Translations under genes and position numbers: made by a program | Shown: piece after piece, positions 25,451 to 36,849 of the stretch | How positions within the stretch are numbered: the stretch's first letter is position 1 | Layout of the letters: each line of letters begins with the position of its first letter | Notes under the pieces: generated by a model | The model's database searches: none | The model's input: the letters and a program-made list of their open reading frames with translations, nothing else | Told to the model about the DNA's origin: nothing | DNA from: Epiperipatus broadwayi | Lineage: Eukaryota > Onychophora > Udeonychophora > Euonychophora > Peripatidae | Assembly: GCA_028023455.1 (NCBI GenBank) | Contig: JAQFVV010012397.1 | Location: 4,050,888 to 4,114,887 of the forward strand | Length of the DNA stretch: 64,000 nt | Direction: 5' to 3'

Positions 25451-28400
25451 ATGTGCTAAGACATTATTATTGTAGATTCAATTAATTTTTTGGCAGATCA
25501 AATGGTCTTGCAATTAAGTACATGACATTAGAAAACTGGTTGAACACAGAAAGTGAGATTCAAAATTTAAATATTAGGAAAATTTAATATATATCAAAGA
25601 ACTCCAAGCCAAACATATTTGAAAAGATTATACATATCTCATGATATTTCATCTTATAGTAATCTCTTTTTCTCTTAGTAACATTGTGACAGTATTAGAA
25701 TTAAATCACTCTGACATTAAACATGATTATCAAATCTAATAGCTTTGACTTTTACCCAAAATTAATGCAAGTGCAATATTGATGATACACTGCATGGGCT
25801 AATACTTGATTAATTTCCATATAGAAAATATTTAATAGTGGGAAATCTGGTTGTTTCAATTATGTAGTTTTGAAAATGTGACTTCCAACTTTTTTTTATT
25901 GATAAATTATCAATATGTGAGAAGTTTTATAAACTTGATTACACATGTTTTACTAAAAATGTTCTTACTGGTTCCAAGTTTAAAAAAAAACAACTGTAAT
26001 ACTATAAAATGAAATTACAAATACTACTTGGAAAAAAAAGTTGGGAGCGGATACATTTACTGATGAAAATAATGGAAATAAACAACATAATATGATATAT
26101 TGAAAACTAAAAGCTATTTTCTAAAGCACAGTGACATAATTAGAGATTATTTTAATTCCACAATACCATTTATTCAACTATTATTAAACAAAATCATTAT
26201 CAAACAAAATTCTCAATTAAGAAAATGTATTGTTTATTGAAGCTATCTTCTAAGAAAAAAAATTCTTTTGTTTTTTGCAGATCAAAACTAGCAGTTGAAT
26301 TAATTCAAGGTCTTATAATAGTTATAGAAATATATAAAATATTCATGCTAATGAGGTAAATACTACAAAACATATGCATAGAAATATCACATTTAAATGA
26401 GACAATAAACTTTTTTAAAAATGAATATTTCTTATATTAATTTCATTTTTGAAAGTCTTGATGTGAGAGATTTGGAATTCTGATATAAAGTTGCTAAGTT
26501 TATAAACATCTTTCAAAAGATCTCATTTCATCTATTAGTAATGACAACACAAAATTTAATTACAAACTAAATCCAACACATCTTTACAATGTTCTTACAT
26601 TATTAACATTTTATATTTTACCTAATAAATAGAGCAACAATTTTAAATAAAAAATATTTGGCTTGATAATTATTCTTTATTTATGTGTGACATCTGTTCC
26701 TATATTGTGTTCTATCTTGAACAAAGGATTTACTTAATACACTTATCATTGAGAAGGATAGATAATAAAAGTATATGGAAAGTATTTAGTATTGTCAATG
26801 TACTGAATTTTTAACATACATTATCTATCTCCTAACTCCTATTCATTTTTAACTGATTTTCATTTCCCTCATTAATCATCCTTGTTTTCTTTCCTGTGAT
26901 ATCAGAACTTTCTTCATAAAAGTAGCATCGTAATTGTTTTTTTGTCTGATGTCTCAACAACTTTCATATACTTTTTCAAAAGCTCTTTGTCAGGTGAAAT
27001 TAGTTCATTGTCAGTTAGTTTTCACTATAAACAAAAAAAAAATTCTTTATGAATATTTTGCCAGGTGAAATTAATTTGAGTGCCAATAATTTTTTACAAT
27101 AAATAAATAATATTTCTTTGTAAATATTTTTCACATTTTTTTTTTTATAAAAATGCATAAGTCAAACATGGTTACAATTTTAATTATTATTTACAGCTAT
27201 TCAATATATGTATGTATATCATACTGCCTACTTAATTTTCTTTTTTCTGATTGTGGACAAATTTGAAACTAAATAAAATGTTATGCAAATCTTTTTAAAA
27301 ATACTTCTATATATTGCTATGTGAATTTATACTTTTTCCTTATCTATTCATCTGTTCCTTTATCAGAATCTACACTTAACTCTTGGATACTTTGGAAAAC
27401 ATATATACAAGTGTGTCCATAGAGAGTAAATAACTAATGCTTGCAGAAAATGACTGTGATATCAAACTTTTCAACAGATGCAAAAATTAGGTAGATTTTT
27501 ATCAATTTTTACCAAAGAACAGTCAATACTCTAATTGCCTGAGAATTGAATTATGTGTTTGGAATTACATATTTATTTGGGAAACATTTTTCTCAAAAAC
27601 TTTTTCAGGAATAATTTGCCTTAAAAACCTTTAAATCTGCTTTGATAAGAGATACTAAACTGAGTTTAAATTTAGAATCCTAGCAAAAATTCCAGTGCAA
27701 CTCATTCCACTAAATGCATTTTCTTTTTGTAAGACTTTTTAAATTAAGTCTACAAATAAATTATTTTGAATTCATTTGGTTTGAAAATAAGTTGCATTTT
27801 TAAAATGTTAAACACCTTTATATACTATTCAAATTTATCTTTTACTTAATGTAAATTTTTTATTTTAATTTTAACATATAAAAATAAGTTATGTTTTATT
27901 AACTTGTTCCACGCTCGTCCTGAACTGTGATCAAGTTGAACTATATTATCAACCACTGATTTATTTAGAAAACTATCATAGTTATTATTATAATTCAATC
28001 TATCTTTTATTTCTTTCCTTATTTATTCATTTGTAATTCAATAGACAGGAAAGGGCTACTATGCAGGAAAGATTATAAAATTATAACTCCTTTATAGATA
28101 TACAGTATAGCATTAGTTTAATCAGGCTGGTCATATTCATAGCACTAAGATAGGTATGTAGAAGAGAGTACTTATAGGTTAATTAGTATGCAAATTTGTG
28201 AATTTACATATATATATTGTAAATTTTTTCATAATCTTGTCCTGTGATTTAAAATAAATAAACAAAAATATTCTTTTAGTAGAGCTGATATTTCAGATAA
28301 AAATCATAATCTTTTTGTGTCATTTATGCATTTTTACTACAAGTGTAGAATGCATTTTAAAATTTATTATTATTTTTCTTTTTTTGCATATCTATAAATA

Positions 28401-28747
28401 ATTACTGATCTAAAAATACTAATAAAAATTAAAGCTATTGATTTTCATTTGATATAAAAAGACTAATAGCTTTAAAAATATTAAATAAACTAAAATTTTA
28501 AATATATAAATAAAATCAATTTATTTTTACTTTTGCTAAAGTAAATACAGATGGCATATTATTACAATTCACTTTACAAATGCATCATCATTTGAATGTA
28601 CACAATTATTGATGATATCATCAATAAATGGATAAAAATAAACTATGATGACAAAGTTATGTATTGTCAAGGATCTGTCCAATTGATGAAGGGTGATTCT
28701 ATCAAAATGCATCTTGGAATATTATTGTTTTTATTTATGTATGTAAT
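25451..28747. other. AT-rich non-coding stretch
   Basis: No gene recognised. An imperfect tandem pair with a 71-base period lies at 26990-27131 (caggtgaaatta at 26991 and 27062). Confidence 0.5.
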
Positions 28748-29019
28748 CATTATGTTTTAAGTTGTATTTTTATATTGGACTATTTCCATCATCTAATATG
28801 TGTATTGAATGTCTTTAGAAAAATTTATCTTATTTAAATATTTTAAATACATTCAACTGTTAGTAATAGCACATCAAACAATGTATTTGGAATATTTAAA
28901 TAAAGTTAAATATTTCTAAAGACATTCAATACACACATTAGATGATGGAAATAGTCCAATATAAAAATACAACTAGAATATCATCATCACAAACCTTCAG
29001 GAAAACATTATGTTTTAAG
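28748..29019. mobile_element. 244-bp hairpin insertion with 14-bp target duplication
   Basis: CATTATGTTTTAAG occurs at 28748-28761 and again at 29006-29019, bounding a 244-bp block. Inside, two ~93-bp arms (28762-28853 and 28880-28973) are near-perfect inverted copies around a 26-bp loop, followed by a ~30-bp unpaired tail. Related segments lie at 34905-35060, directly downstream of a Penelope-like remnant, and inverted at about 50515-50660. I infer that this is an inverted, truncated 3' end of that PLE family which inserted by itself. Variable, fairly long target duplications fit PLEs. Confidence 0.6.
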
Positions 29020-29573
29020 GTATTGAATATATCAAGTATGACTAAAAATAAAGAGAAAGAAATTAATTTAATAATATTTATGTTGGGATTTAATAAATGA
29101 TATAGGAATCTTAAAATGAGTTTAAATTGTATAGCTGGGCAAAAAAAAAATTAATCATTTAATAATAGCTTTTTGCATATTTCTTAAAATATTATTGTGA
29201 ATAAATGAATTCACTGAAGTAATGTCACACTGTAAATTAAATTTTACTACTTTATTTTGATGTTTATTACTACTTTATATGGATAAATACTAATGTATGA
29301 TGGTAAAGTTATTTGTGAACAAAAGTCTGTTATGCCAGAAACACACCTTTGGGATTTTTTTTATATATCTTTGACTATATTTTTAAGGGTATATAGAGTT
29401 TGTAAGTATCATTGTATATTGGAGATGACATGCTATAATTAAAAAAAAATGTAATACTGATATAAAGTAAATCATTCTTAAATTTCCCACTGCAAGATGA
29501 AAAGCTCTCCAAGGTTTCTCACATAGAAATACTAAAAAGTAGATAAATAAACAAAGGGTGTAAATCACCATGA
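29020..29573. other. AT-rich non-coding stretch
   Basis: No gene seen. Confidence 0.5.
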
Positions 29574-29930
29574 CTTAAAAGCACTCTAATTGTTGAACAA
29601 AGGGTTCAAGAATAGACATCAGAGCTACCAATAATAAGTGAATTCATTTTATTCTTGATCCTTTGCTCAACATTTAGAGTGCTTTTAAGTCATAGAATAG
29701 GTGAATTCATTTTATTCTTGATCCTTTGTTAAATCATAATATAGGTGAATTCATTCTATTCTTGACGCTTTGTTTAACATTTAGTTTTAAGTTATAGAAT
29801 AGGTGGACTTATTCTATTTTTAATCATTTGTTTAACATTTACAATGCTTTTAAGGCATAGAATAAGTGGATTCATTCTATTCTTGATTATTTGTTCAACA
29901 TTTAGAGTGATTTTAAGTCAAATAAATTAA
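29574..29930. repeat. Minisatellite, ~63-bp unit, about five degenerate copies
   Basis: Units contain ttcatt.tattcttgatc, tttgttcaacatttagagtgc and ttttaagtcatagaatagg. The first unit (29574-29612) is inverted. The same unit reappears at 32425-32690 on the far side of the 2.4-kb palindrome. Confidence 0.75.
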
Positions 29931-29980
29931 GAAATAGAAAACAAACATAGTCTTCTATTTTAAAAATAGCCCATTAATTT

Positions 29981-32423
29981 CAATATATATGCACAAACCA
30001 CATACAAACCTCTTTATAAATCTTGATTTATTATACTATGAACTATTATAATGTACAATAATGTACTCCAAAATTTTGACTATATTATTTTGTAAGGTGC
30101 AAATTTAGTACGTGATCTCTGCTATTTTGAATTTCAAAAATAACCCAAAATATCGTCTGACACATTGCAAATTTAGTACGCGATCTCTGCCATTTTGAAT
30201 TTCAAAAATAGCCAAAAATATCATCTGCCACATCTAAGTGCTAAAAAACTATGCGAAATCAGAAAAAAAATGTAGAACTTGGGTCACGTGACTTAAAAAA
30301 ATCCGCCAAAATGCACAGTTAAAAAAAAAAAGCCAAAACACGAAAAATTAACATTTTCTCATTTTAAATTATAAATCAAATAATTTATATATAGAGAGAG
30401 CAAGATTACTATATTTAAATCTTAATCAATAAATGCTAGTTATCATTGCCTAAAAAAGTACTTGGTAGCATTTTGATGTGGCTGATATGTGATATCTAAG
30501 GCACCCCCTCCCTCCTTATACAAATTAAAGTAATATATATGCGATATATATATTTCACACAAATAAAATTGAGTGCGTAAAATAATATGATAAATAAATA
30601 AATGGCTAGTATTTTTGAAGGAATACCTTCATTATCAAAGCTGTGGTAAATGAATTGCGAAGTAAAACTGTTGCTATAAGAAATGCAAAGTGTATGCAAA
30701 TTTAGCACACAGCTTTGATAATGAAGGTAAATAAATCCAATAGCCATTTATTTATTTATCATATTTCATTTATTTGTTTTCTTTACGCACTCATAATTTT
30801 ATTTGTGTAAAATATATATGTAATATATATTACTCATTACAAACACAGACACAAATCGATTATTAATTAAAATAAATATTTTTTTAAAAATATAAAAATA
30901 TTTACATTTATTTAAAATATGTTTTTGTTTTTCTTTGTTGGTAGTAAAACTCATTTCAATGTTAATAGATATACAGATTATAGTGACATAATCAAGAGTA
31001 GATTCTGATAAAGATGAAATGCAAATGAAGACTTTAATGAGTTTTATCTTCTTATATTTTAACGCGTATATATGTTTGTGTACAAGTAAGCTGTATATAA
31101 CTAATTTTAATAGTGACCGGGGTAATATTTATATGTACATTCGCACATAGTAAGAGGCTTAATATGCCTTATTCGGTTCTCCCCATCATATCAAGAAAGT
31201 TACTTTTTAATTCTCAGAATTTGTATACAAAATAATTATAGAGTGGTTTGCGTATTTTTCTAAACATTTTTTAAATTATTTGTTGAGGTATGATTTTGCA
31301 CAAACATATATACATGTTAAAATATAAGAAGATAAAACTCATTAAAGTCTTCATTTGCATTTCATCTATATCAGATCTACTCTTGATTATGCCACTATAA
31401 TCTGTACATCTATTAACATTGAAATGAATTTTACTACCAACAAAGGAAAACAAAAACATATTTTAAATAAATGTAAATATTTTATTTTATTTTTTTTAAA
31501 AAAATATTTATTTTAATTAATAATCGCTTTGTGTCTGTGTTTGTAATGAGTAATATATATTACATATATATTTCACACAAATAAAATGATGAGTATGTAA
31601 AGAAAACAAATAAATGAAATATGATAAATAAATAAATGGCTATTGGGTTTAATTACCTTCATTATCAAAGCTGTGTGCTAAATGAATTGCTGTGTGCTAA
31701 ATTTGCATACACTTTGCATTTCTTATAGCAACAGTTTTACTCCACAATTCACTTAGCCACAGCTTTGATAATGAAGGTATTTCTTCAAAAATACTAGCCA
31801 TTTATTTATTTATCATATTTCATTTATTTGTTTAATTTACGCACTCATAATTTTATTTGTGTGAAATACATATATTGCATATATATTACTTTAATTTGTA
31901 TAAGGGGGAGGGGGTGCCTTAGATATCACATATCAGTCACATTATAGCATTTATTGATTAAGATTTAAATATAGTAATCTTGCTCTCGCTATATATAAAT
32001 TATTTGATTTATAATTTAAAATGAGAAAATGTTAATTTTTCGTGTTTTGGCTTTTTTTTTTTTAACTGTGCGTTTTGGTGGGTTTTTCCAAGTCACGTGA
32101 CCCCAAGTTCTAAATTTTTTCTGTTTTCGCATAGTTTTTTATCACTTAGATGTGTCAGATGATATTTTTGGCTGTTTTTGAAATTCAAAATGGCAGAGAT
32201 TGCATACTAAATTTGCACTTTTTGTAGTCTTTATCAAGGATAAAGATTATAAAATAATGCAGACTATAAAATAATATAATAAAAATAAAAACTATAAAAT
32301 AATGTAGACTATAAAATAATATAATCAAAACATTGGAATATATTCTTGTACATTATAATAGTTCATATTATAATAAATGAAGATTTATGAAGAAGTTTCT
32401 GTGTGGTTTGTGGATATATATTG
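29981..32423. repeat. 2.4-kb palindrome (fold-back element), arms about 1.1 kb
   Basis: The left arm (29981-31083) and the right arm (31297-32423) are inverted copies, separated by a 213-bp unique spacer. The outer ends read caatatatat.cacaaaccaca. Each arm carries GTCACGTGAC (near 30283 and 32092), a segment with ggaggg.gtgccttagatatc, and a nested smaller inverted pair (taccttcattatcaaagctgtg and its complement at 30625-30740, mirrored at 31655-31780). No ORF of note; the open frames here are shadows of AT-rich arms. It sits within copies of a minisatellite that is found on both sides, in the same orientation. I infer a fold-back or long-TIR transposon. Confidence 0.75.
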
Positions 32424-32424
32424 C

Positions 32425-32690
32425 CTTTAAGTCATAGAATAGGTGGATTCATTCTATTCTTGATTTTTTGTTCAACATTTAGAGTGCTTTTAAGTCATAT
32501 CCTGGGGAGACCCTCAAAATGTTGAACAAAGAATCAAGAATAAAATGAATAAACATATTTTTGGTAGCTATGATGTTATCCTTGTCAACATCAGGACTAC
32601 AAAGAATATGAAAATTCATTCTATTCTTGATTCTTTGTTGAAGATTTAGAGTGCTTTTACATCATAGCCTGGGGGAAGGTTGATTTATTC
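32425..32690. repeat. Minisatellite continuation beyond the palindrome
   Basis: Two or three units of the ~63-bp repeat seen at 29574-29930, one of them inverted (about 32515-32550). Confidence 0.65.
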
Positions 32691-32967
32691 CCTTTATTTA
32701 CATATTCATTGAGAGTTAAATACTGTTTAATGCTATACTAGCAGTTAAAAATAAAACAAAAATTAATATAACACTACACTATTTGCCAAAACAACAAAAT
32801 TTTACTAAAATTCTTATATAACCACGGTTTTACCTATTAATAAATAGACTTCCAAGTGAAATTCAACTAAACATACAACATATATATATATATATATATA
32901 TTAAAAAATAATTCAATAAAAATTATTTAATAAGACAACTTTTTTAAAAAATATTATGTTTAATAAA

Positions 32968-33011
32968 CCTTATCAACCCGGATTTCGCTTCTATATTGGA
33001 GCCTTATCAAG
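32968..33011 (-). ncRNA. Hammerhead-ribozyme-like motif in PLE 3' region
   Basis: On the minus strand, about 270 bases after the ORF stop, the order is TTGATAA, hairpin GCTCC-AATATA-GAAGC, then GAAA and TCCGGG. This parallels CUGAUGA, stem II, GAAA of the hammerhead core, with two core substitutions and one stem mismatch. The block is bracketed by two copies of TTGATAAGG. Minimal hammerheads are known in the terminal repeats of Penelope-like elements. This copy may be inactive. Confidence 0.4.
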
Positions 33012-33276
33012 ATGTAAATACACAAAGTTATATTATAATTCCTTCTATTTTACAGCAACTCCATCTATAGGCTTCATTTTACATTATACTTATAAATTAT
33101 AATCATGTATTTACATTATATAATCATATATTTATATTTTAATATTATTTATAAATTTCCTAATTTTCTCTTTTTTACATATTATAACTATATTTAATAA
33201 TTTAAACTTATCATAATTAGAATGATAATTATTAATATAAATATATACATATAATTTACCTATAATTATACTTAAC

Positions 33277-34218
33277 TTAAATTTTCCAGCTATCTAATAA
33301 CACCCATTTTCCAGCCAATTTTACAGGACCTTTAACTATATTCATACATTTTTCAAAATTCTCTTGTATATACACAGATTCATAACATATCCTCTCACTA
33401 TACTTTTTTACATATTTAATCACTTGAATGTTTTTTTCACAATTTATTCTATGTCCAGTATTTAAAAAATGTAGATAAATCCCTGATCTTATATCCTTCC
33501 TTTTAATTGCTCTATTATGTTCTTTACCTCTTTCTAATGTAGTTTTCTCTGTCTGGCCAATATATATCTTGTTACAAAATTCACAAATAATCTTATATAC
33601 TAACCCAGCTTTATCATTTTCATTATCATTTTCTATATTACATATCCATTTCCCTAATGATCTATTGTTTTTCCATCCTATTTTAATATTATTAGGTAAT
33701 TTTTCTCTTACCAATGCTTTATATACCCTATCAAAATATGGAATTGAAATCCATTTATTATCTATAGTTAATTTGTGATTATTATAACATCTACTATCTT
33801 CATTTTTATTTTTAAAAAATTTACTTATATTTTTCTTTTTATATCCCATACTAATATAATAATTTTCAACCTCCAACTTTTGTATTAATGCTACATTTTT
33901 ATCTAAAGTTAATCTATCATTTTTCTCTTTAAACCCTTTCATTGCTGCCATTTTTTGAGACCATGGTTGATATGAACTTGGATCTATTATACCTCTTTTA
34001 TCTTTCTCTTTAATATAATGTCTTACAAAAATATTACCTGTTATGTCCTTCCTCATAAAAATATCTAAATATTTTAATCCTTCCTCTCCATTTTCTATCG
34101 TAAATTTAGTACCATATCTATTATTATTCATTTCATTAAATGCATTATTTATACTTCTACTATTACCTATTATAAGTATATCATCAACATATCTATGATA
34201 TTGTATAATTTCTTTCAT
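33277..34218 (-). pseudogene. Penelope-like reverse transcriptase C-terminus with GIY-YIG endonuclease
   Basis: An open frame of 313 codons. Residues 9-15 (RYVDDIL) are reverse transcriptase motif C with the catalytic aspartates, and GLKYLDIFM (47-55) follows as the next RT core motif. A basic linker leads to the GIY-YIG nuclease: GLVYKI (205-210), a CxxC pair (C212, C215), IYIGQT (218-223), Arg230 and His234, TGH (254-256) and a glutamate near 280. Family function is target-primed copying of the element RNA with cleavage by the GIY-YIG domain. The fingers and palm before motif C are missing, so it cannot act alone. The reading frame is intact from motif C to the stop, implying a younger insertion than the other PLE copies here. 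Confidence 0.8.
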
Positions 34219-34346
34219 TTTTATATATTGGTCTTATTAAATAATTTTTATTGAATTATTTTTTAATATATTACGTTGCAAAGACAACATTATGAACAAG
34301 TTTTAATTTAAAATTTGATCATTTTTTGATATATATATATACAAAA

Positions 34347-35060
34347 CAAAATAGTCTTCCCATCATTAACTTCAACAATCAACTTCTTTTCACATCAATG
34401 TTTTCATGAGATTGATGGTGTCAGATTCAAAATTTTTTATTAATTAGTAAATTGATTTATAAGAATAGTTTTTGATTGGGTGGTATGAAAGTAGTTTGAA
34501 AGAAAGACCTGAATTTAAATTCATTACTAAATAGTTCAAAAAATAAATTGATTGTAAATATATTCCTGGGGTAGTTTATAAGACAACTTGTAGTTGTCAT
34601 AAAATTTATATAGGTCAAAGTAAATAAAGTCTGAATGAAAGATTTAAAGTTCATAAGAGTAGAGTTAAAACAGATATCAAAACTCAGCTTTCTATATTCA
34701 TGAACTAAATACAGGTCATAAAATATTATTTGACAATGTAGAGGTTATCTTTTATGAAAAAAGTGAATTCAAAAGAAGAGTAAAAGCAATTTTGATGATA
34801 AATTTTTTTGAACCTATGGCATCAATCTCATGAAAACATCTTTGATTGTGAAAGGAAGTTGATTGTTGAAATGAATGATGGGAAAACTTTTGTCTGGTTA
34901 CTGTTTGATGTGCTATTACTAACAGTTGAATGTATTTGGAATATTTAAATAAAGTTAAATTTTTTTAAAGGCATTCAATACATATATTATTAGATGATGG
35001 AAATAGTCCAATATAAAAATACTACTAGAACACCATCATCACAAATCTTCACAAAAACAA
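34347..35060 (+). mobile_element. Second Penelope-like element remnant bounded by inverted repeats
   Basis: Segments at about 34347-34428 and 34818-34895 are inverted copies of each other, imperfect, with cccatcatt..cttcaacaatcaacttc and gttttcatgagattgatg in common. They bracket a GIY-YIG remnant. Downstream (34905-35060) lies a copy of the hairpin sequence found alone at 28762-29005. Confidence 0.6.
34440..34833 (+). pseudogene. Decayed GIY-YIG endonuclease domain of a Penelope-like element
   Basis: From 34568 one frame reads VVYKTTCSCHKIYIGQS, then SLNERFKVHKSRVKTDIK after a stop, and a second frame continues YIHELNTGHKILFDNVE to the stop at 34831-34833. These contain the GIY-YIG order: VYK, a CxC pair, YIG, R...H, TGH, and a C-terminal glutamate. 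At least one stop and one frameshift break it. It lies opposite in orientation to, and 70 bases from, the PLE at 33-34 kb, and has a different sequence, so it is a different PLE lineage. The weak ORF predictions on the minus strand here are shadows. Confidence 0.65.
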
Positions 35061-36340
35061 TATATGTTCCATGTTTAGTTGAATTTCACTTGAGAAAATC
35101 TATTTGTTAATATATAAAATCATGGTTGTGATATAATTTTAGTAAAATTTTTGTTGTTTTGGCGAGTATTGTAGTATTATATGAATTTCTATTTTATTTT
35201 ATATATACATTGAGCTATGCTTAATTTAAAAGTTTAAAAAGTAGATAAAATTTTGTAATATTTTTTCCTTCCTATTTTACATAAATGGCGGGATACTCAT
35301 TTATAGACCAATGATTAGATAGCTATTTGAGTTTACAATAAAAGAGCCATTTGAAAAAAAATTCTAAACCTATTGAAATTTCTAGCTAGGTCTAGACTAA
35401 ATTTCAAATATCACTTGACTGTGAATTCAATAATCTATAAATATAGTACCTTAGCATATACATATAAAAGTATCTATTCAAAATACATAAATGAGTGTTA
35501 AGGAATACGTATATATATATATATGCAGTATAACTTCAAATCAATAAAATTAAATATAAAAGCTTTTCCTGCAAAAAAGAAAACTATCTATCTATAAAGC
35601 TTTTCCTGGTAAAAAAAAAAAAAAATAACAATTGTGAAGAATCTTATTTCAAACAAGAGAAATATTTGTCCAAGGTTTTATTGTTTTAATTTTACCTCAA
35701 GCACAATTGAAAATAACGATTTGCTTATATTCTCTAAGAAGCGTTATTTTTTTAAATGTCTGATGTTTTTATATTAAAATCAGCCAATAAAACGAAGTAA
35801 CATGATACTCCTGGAGTACCCACTCGGACGTCACACAACCTCTCGAATAAGTGGCCACACAAATTTATTTCATTAACTAAAATTCAAATAAAATAATGTA
35901 CTTTATTTTTGTGATTTTAATTTAAAGACAGAAAATAAATAGGTATTTTATTGCACTGTTAATTTATTTGAAAAACATTCAGAGCATTATGATTTAAATT
36001 TTTTTAATTATTCAAGGCATATTCTAATTTATAAAAGTGACATTTAAATAAAGTTTTACAATTTAAAATCACTTTTATAATTCAATGGACAATAATTAGT
36101 TAAACTGTTAATATTAATTTAAAAATTAATAGTAATATCCTTAAAGACAATAGGATTAAAATTATCTTAAATTTTGGATATATATATATAGAATACGATT
36201 AATCCGCATAATTACTTTTTAAATACACATTTACAAAAAAATTATAAATTAATAAATCTGATTTCAGCCATCCACTTATTTCATTTTCTATATTAACAGG
36301 ATTTGGGGCTACAACGAGGGAGAGAAAATCTATTTTTTTA
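35061..36340. other. AT-rich non-coding stretch
   Basis: No gene seen. Contains an (AT) run near 35510-35524 and a repeated taaagcttttcctg (35560 and 35596). Confidence 0.5.
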
Positions 36341-36346
36341 TGTTAA

Positions 36347-36418
36347 AGCGTTGACTGGGAAGCGAACCCGGCCCAGCTGCTTGGAAGGCAGCTATGCTAA
36401 CCTCCAGGTCACCAACGC
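36347..36418 (-). tRNA. tRNA-Gly(UCC)-like gene, possibly a pseudogene
   Basis: On the minus strand, GCGTTGG at the 5' end pairs with TCAACGC at the 3' end (one G-U), followed by discriminator T. The anticodon stem GCTGC/GCAGC is perfect around loop CTTCCAA, giving anticodon UCC (complement of 36383-36385). The T loop TTCGCTT and B-box are good; the T stem CCGGG/CCCAG has one mismatch. The D arm is odd: ACCTGGAGGTTAGC differs from the usual animal Gly sequence and pairs poorly. There is no intron. No strong T-run terminator follows within about 20 bases. It is isolated. The D-arm damage, unusual discriminator and lack of terminator make a pseudogene or SINE head possible. Confidence 0.6.
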
Positions 36419-36420
36419 TT

Positions 36421-36840
36421 GACCAATCTATTTATTTTTGAAGTCAAAAATAGCCACAAATTAAAAAAACCCCTCTGGAACCAGGAATTGGATTAATAAT
36501 ATTTTACCTATAATATAATTTCATTGATAGAAAACCTTGCACCATAGTACTTATCAATATGACTAGCATGATTATTGATCATATCGATGCACAAAAATTC
36601 ATTAGGAGATAAGCAAGTTATTATCTTGTTGGTTTCTCCAAGAAAGCAAATTAATTGGATATTCTATATTCTTTTTTTTTTTTGATAAAAACCATGGGAT
36701 TAATTTTCTGAAAATGTATATCCAGAAAAATAAAAATGAGCTTAACTATAAAATGAAGCTAAAACCTATACAAATAAAATGAGCCATTCATTCTATGTTA
36801 ACAATTCCAGTAGAATTTGAAATGTTTATTATATAAAAAC
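36421..36840. other. AT-rich non-coding stretch
   Basis: No gene seen between the tRNA-like sequence and the next PLE remnant. Confidence 0.5.
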
Positions 36841-36849
36841 AAAAATCTA

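Larger units (their letters stand above)
32881..34270 (-). mobile_element. Penelope-like element, 5'-truncated, bounded by inverted repeats
   Basis: The ORF at 33277-34218 is flanked by a perfect 36-bp inverted repeat (32901-32936 and 34231-34266), extended by an (AT)n tract at 32881-32901. In element orientation the start is an inverted copy of its own 3' end, an arrangement known for Penelope elements. The upstream part of reverse transcriptase is missing: the inverted copy joins only four codons before the ORF's ATG. The 3' untranslated region holds a hammerhead-like hairpin. Confidence 0.75.

Noticed and set aside
29574-29930. Array with repeated units, considered as a CRISPR.
   Set aside because: The units are ~63-bp degenerate minisatellite copies without short conserved repeats and unique spacers, in eukaryotic DNA.
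30496-31459. Minus-strand ORFs at 30496-30747 and 31271-31459.
   Set aside because: They lie in the arms of the 2.4-kb palindrome, are low-complexity and hydrophobic, and are not preserved in the mirrored arm.
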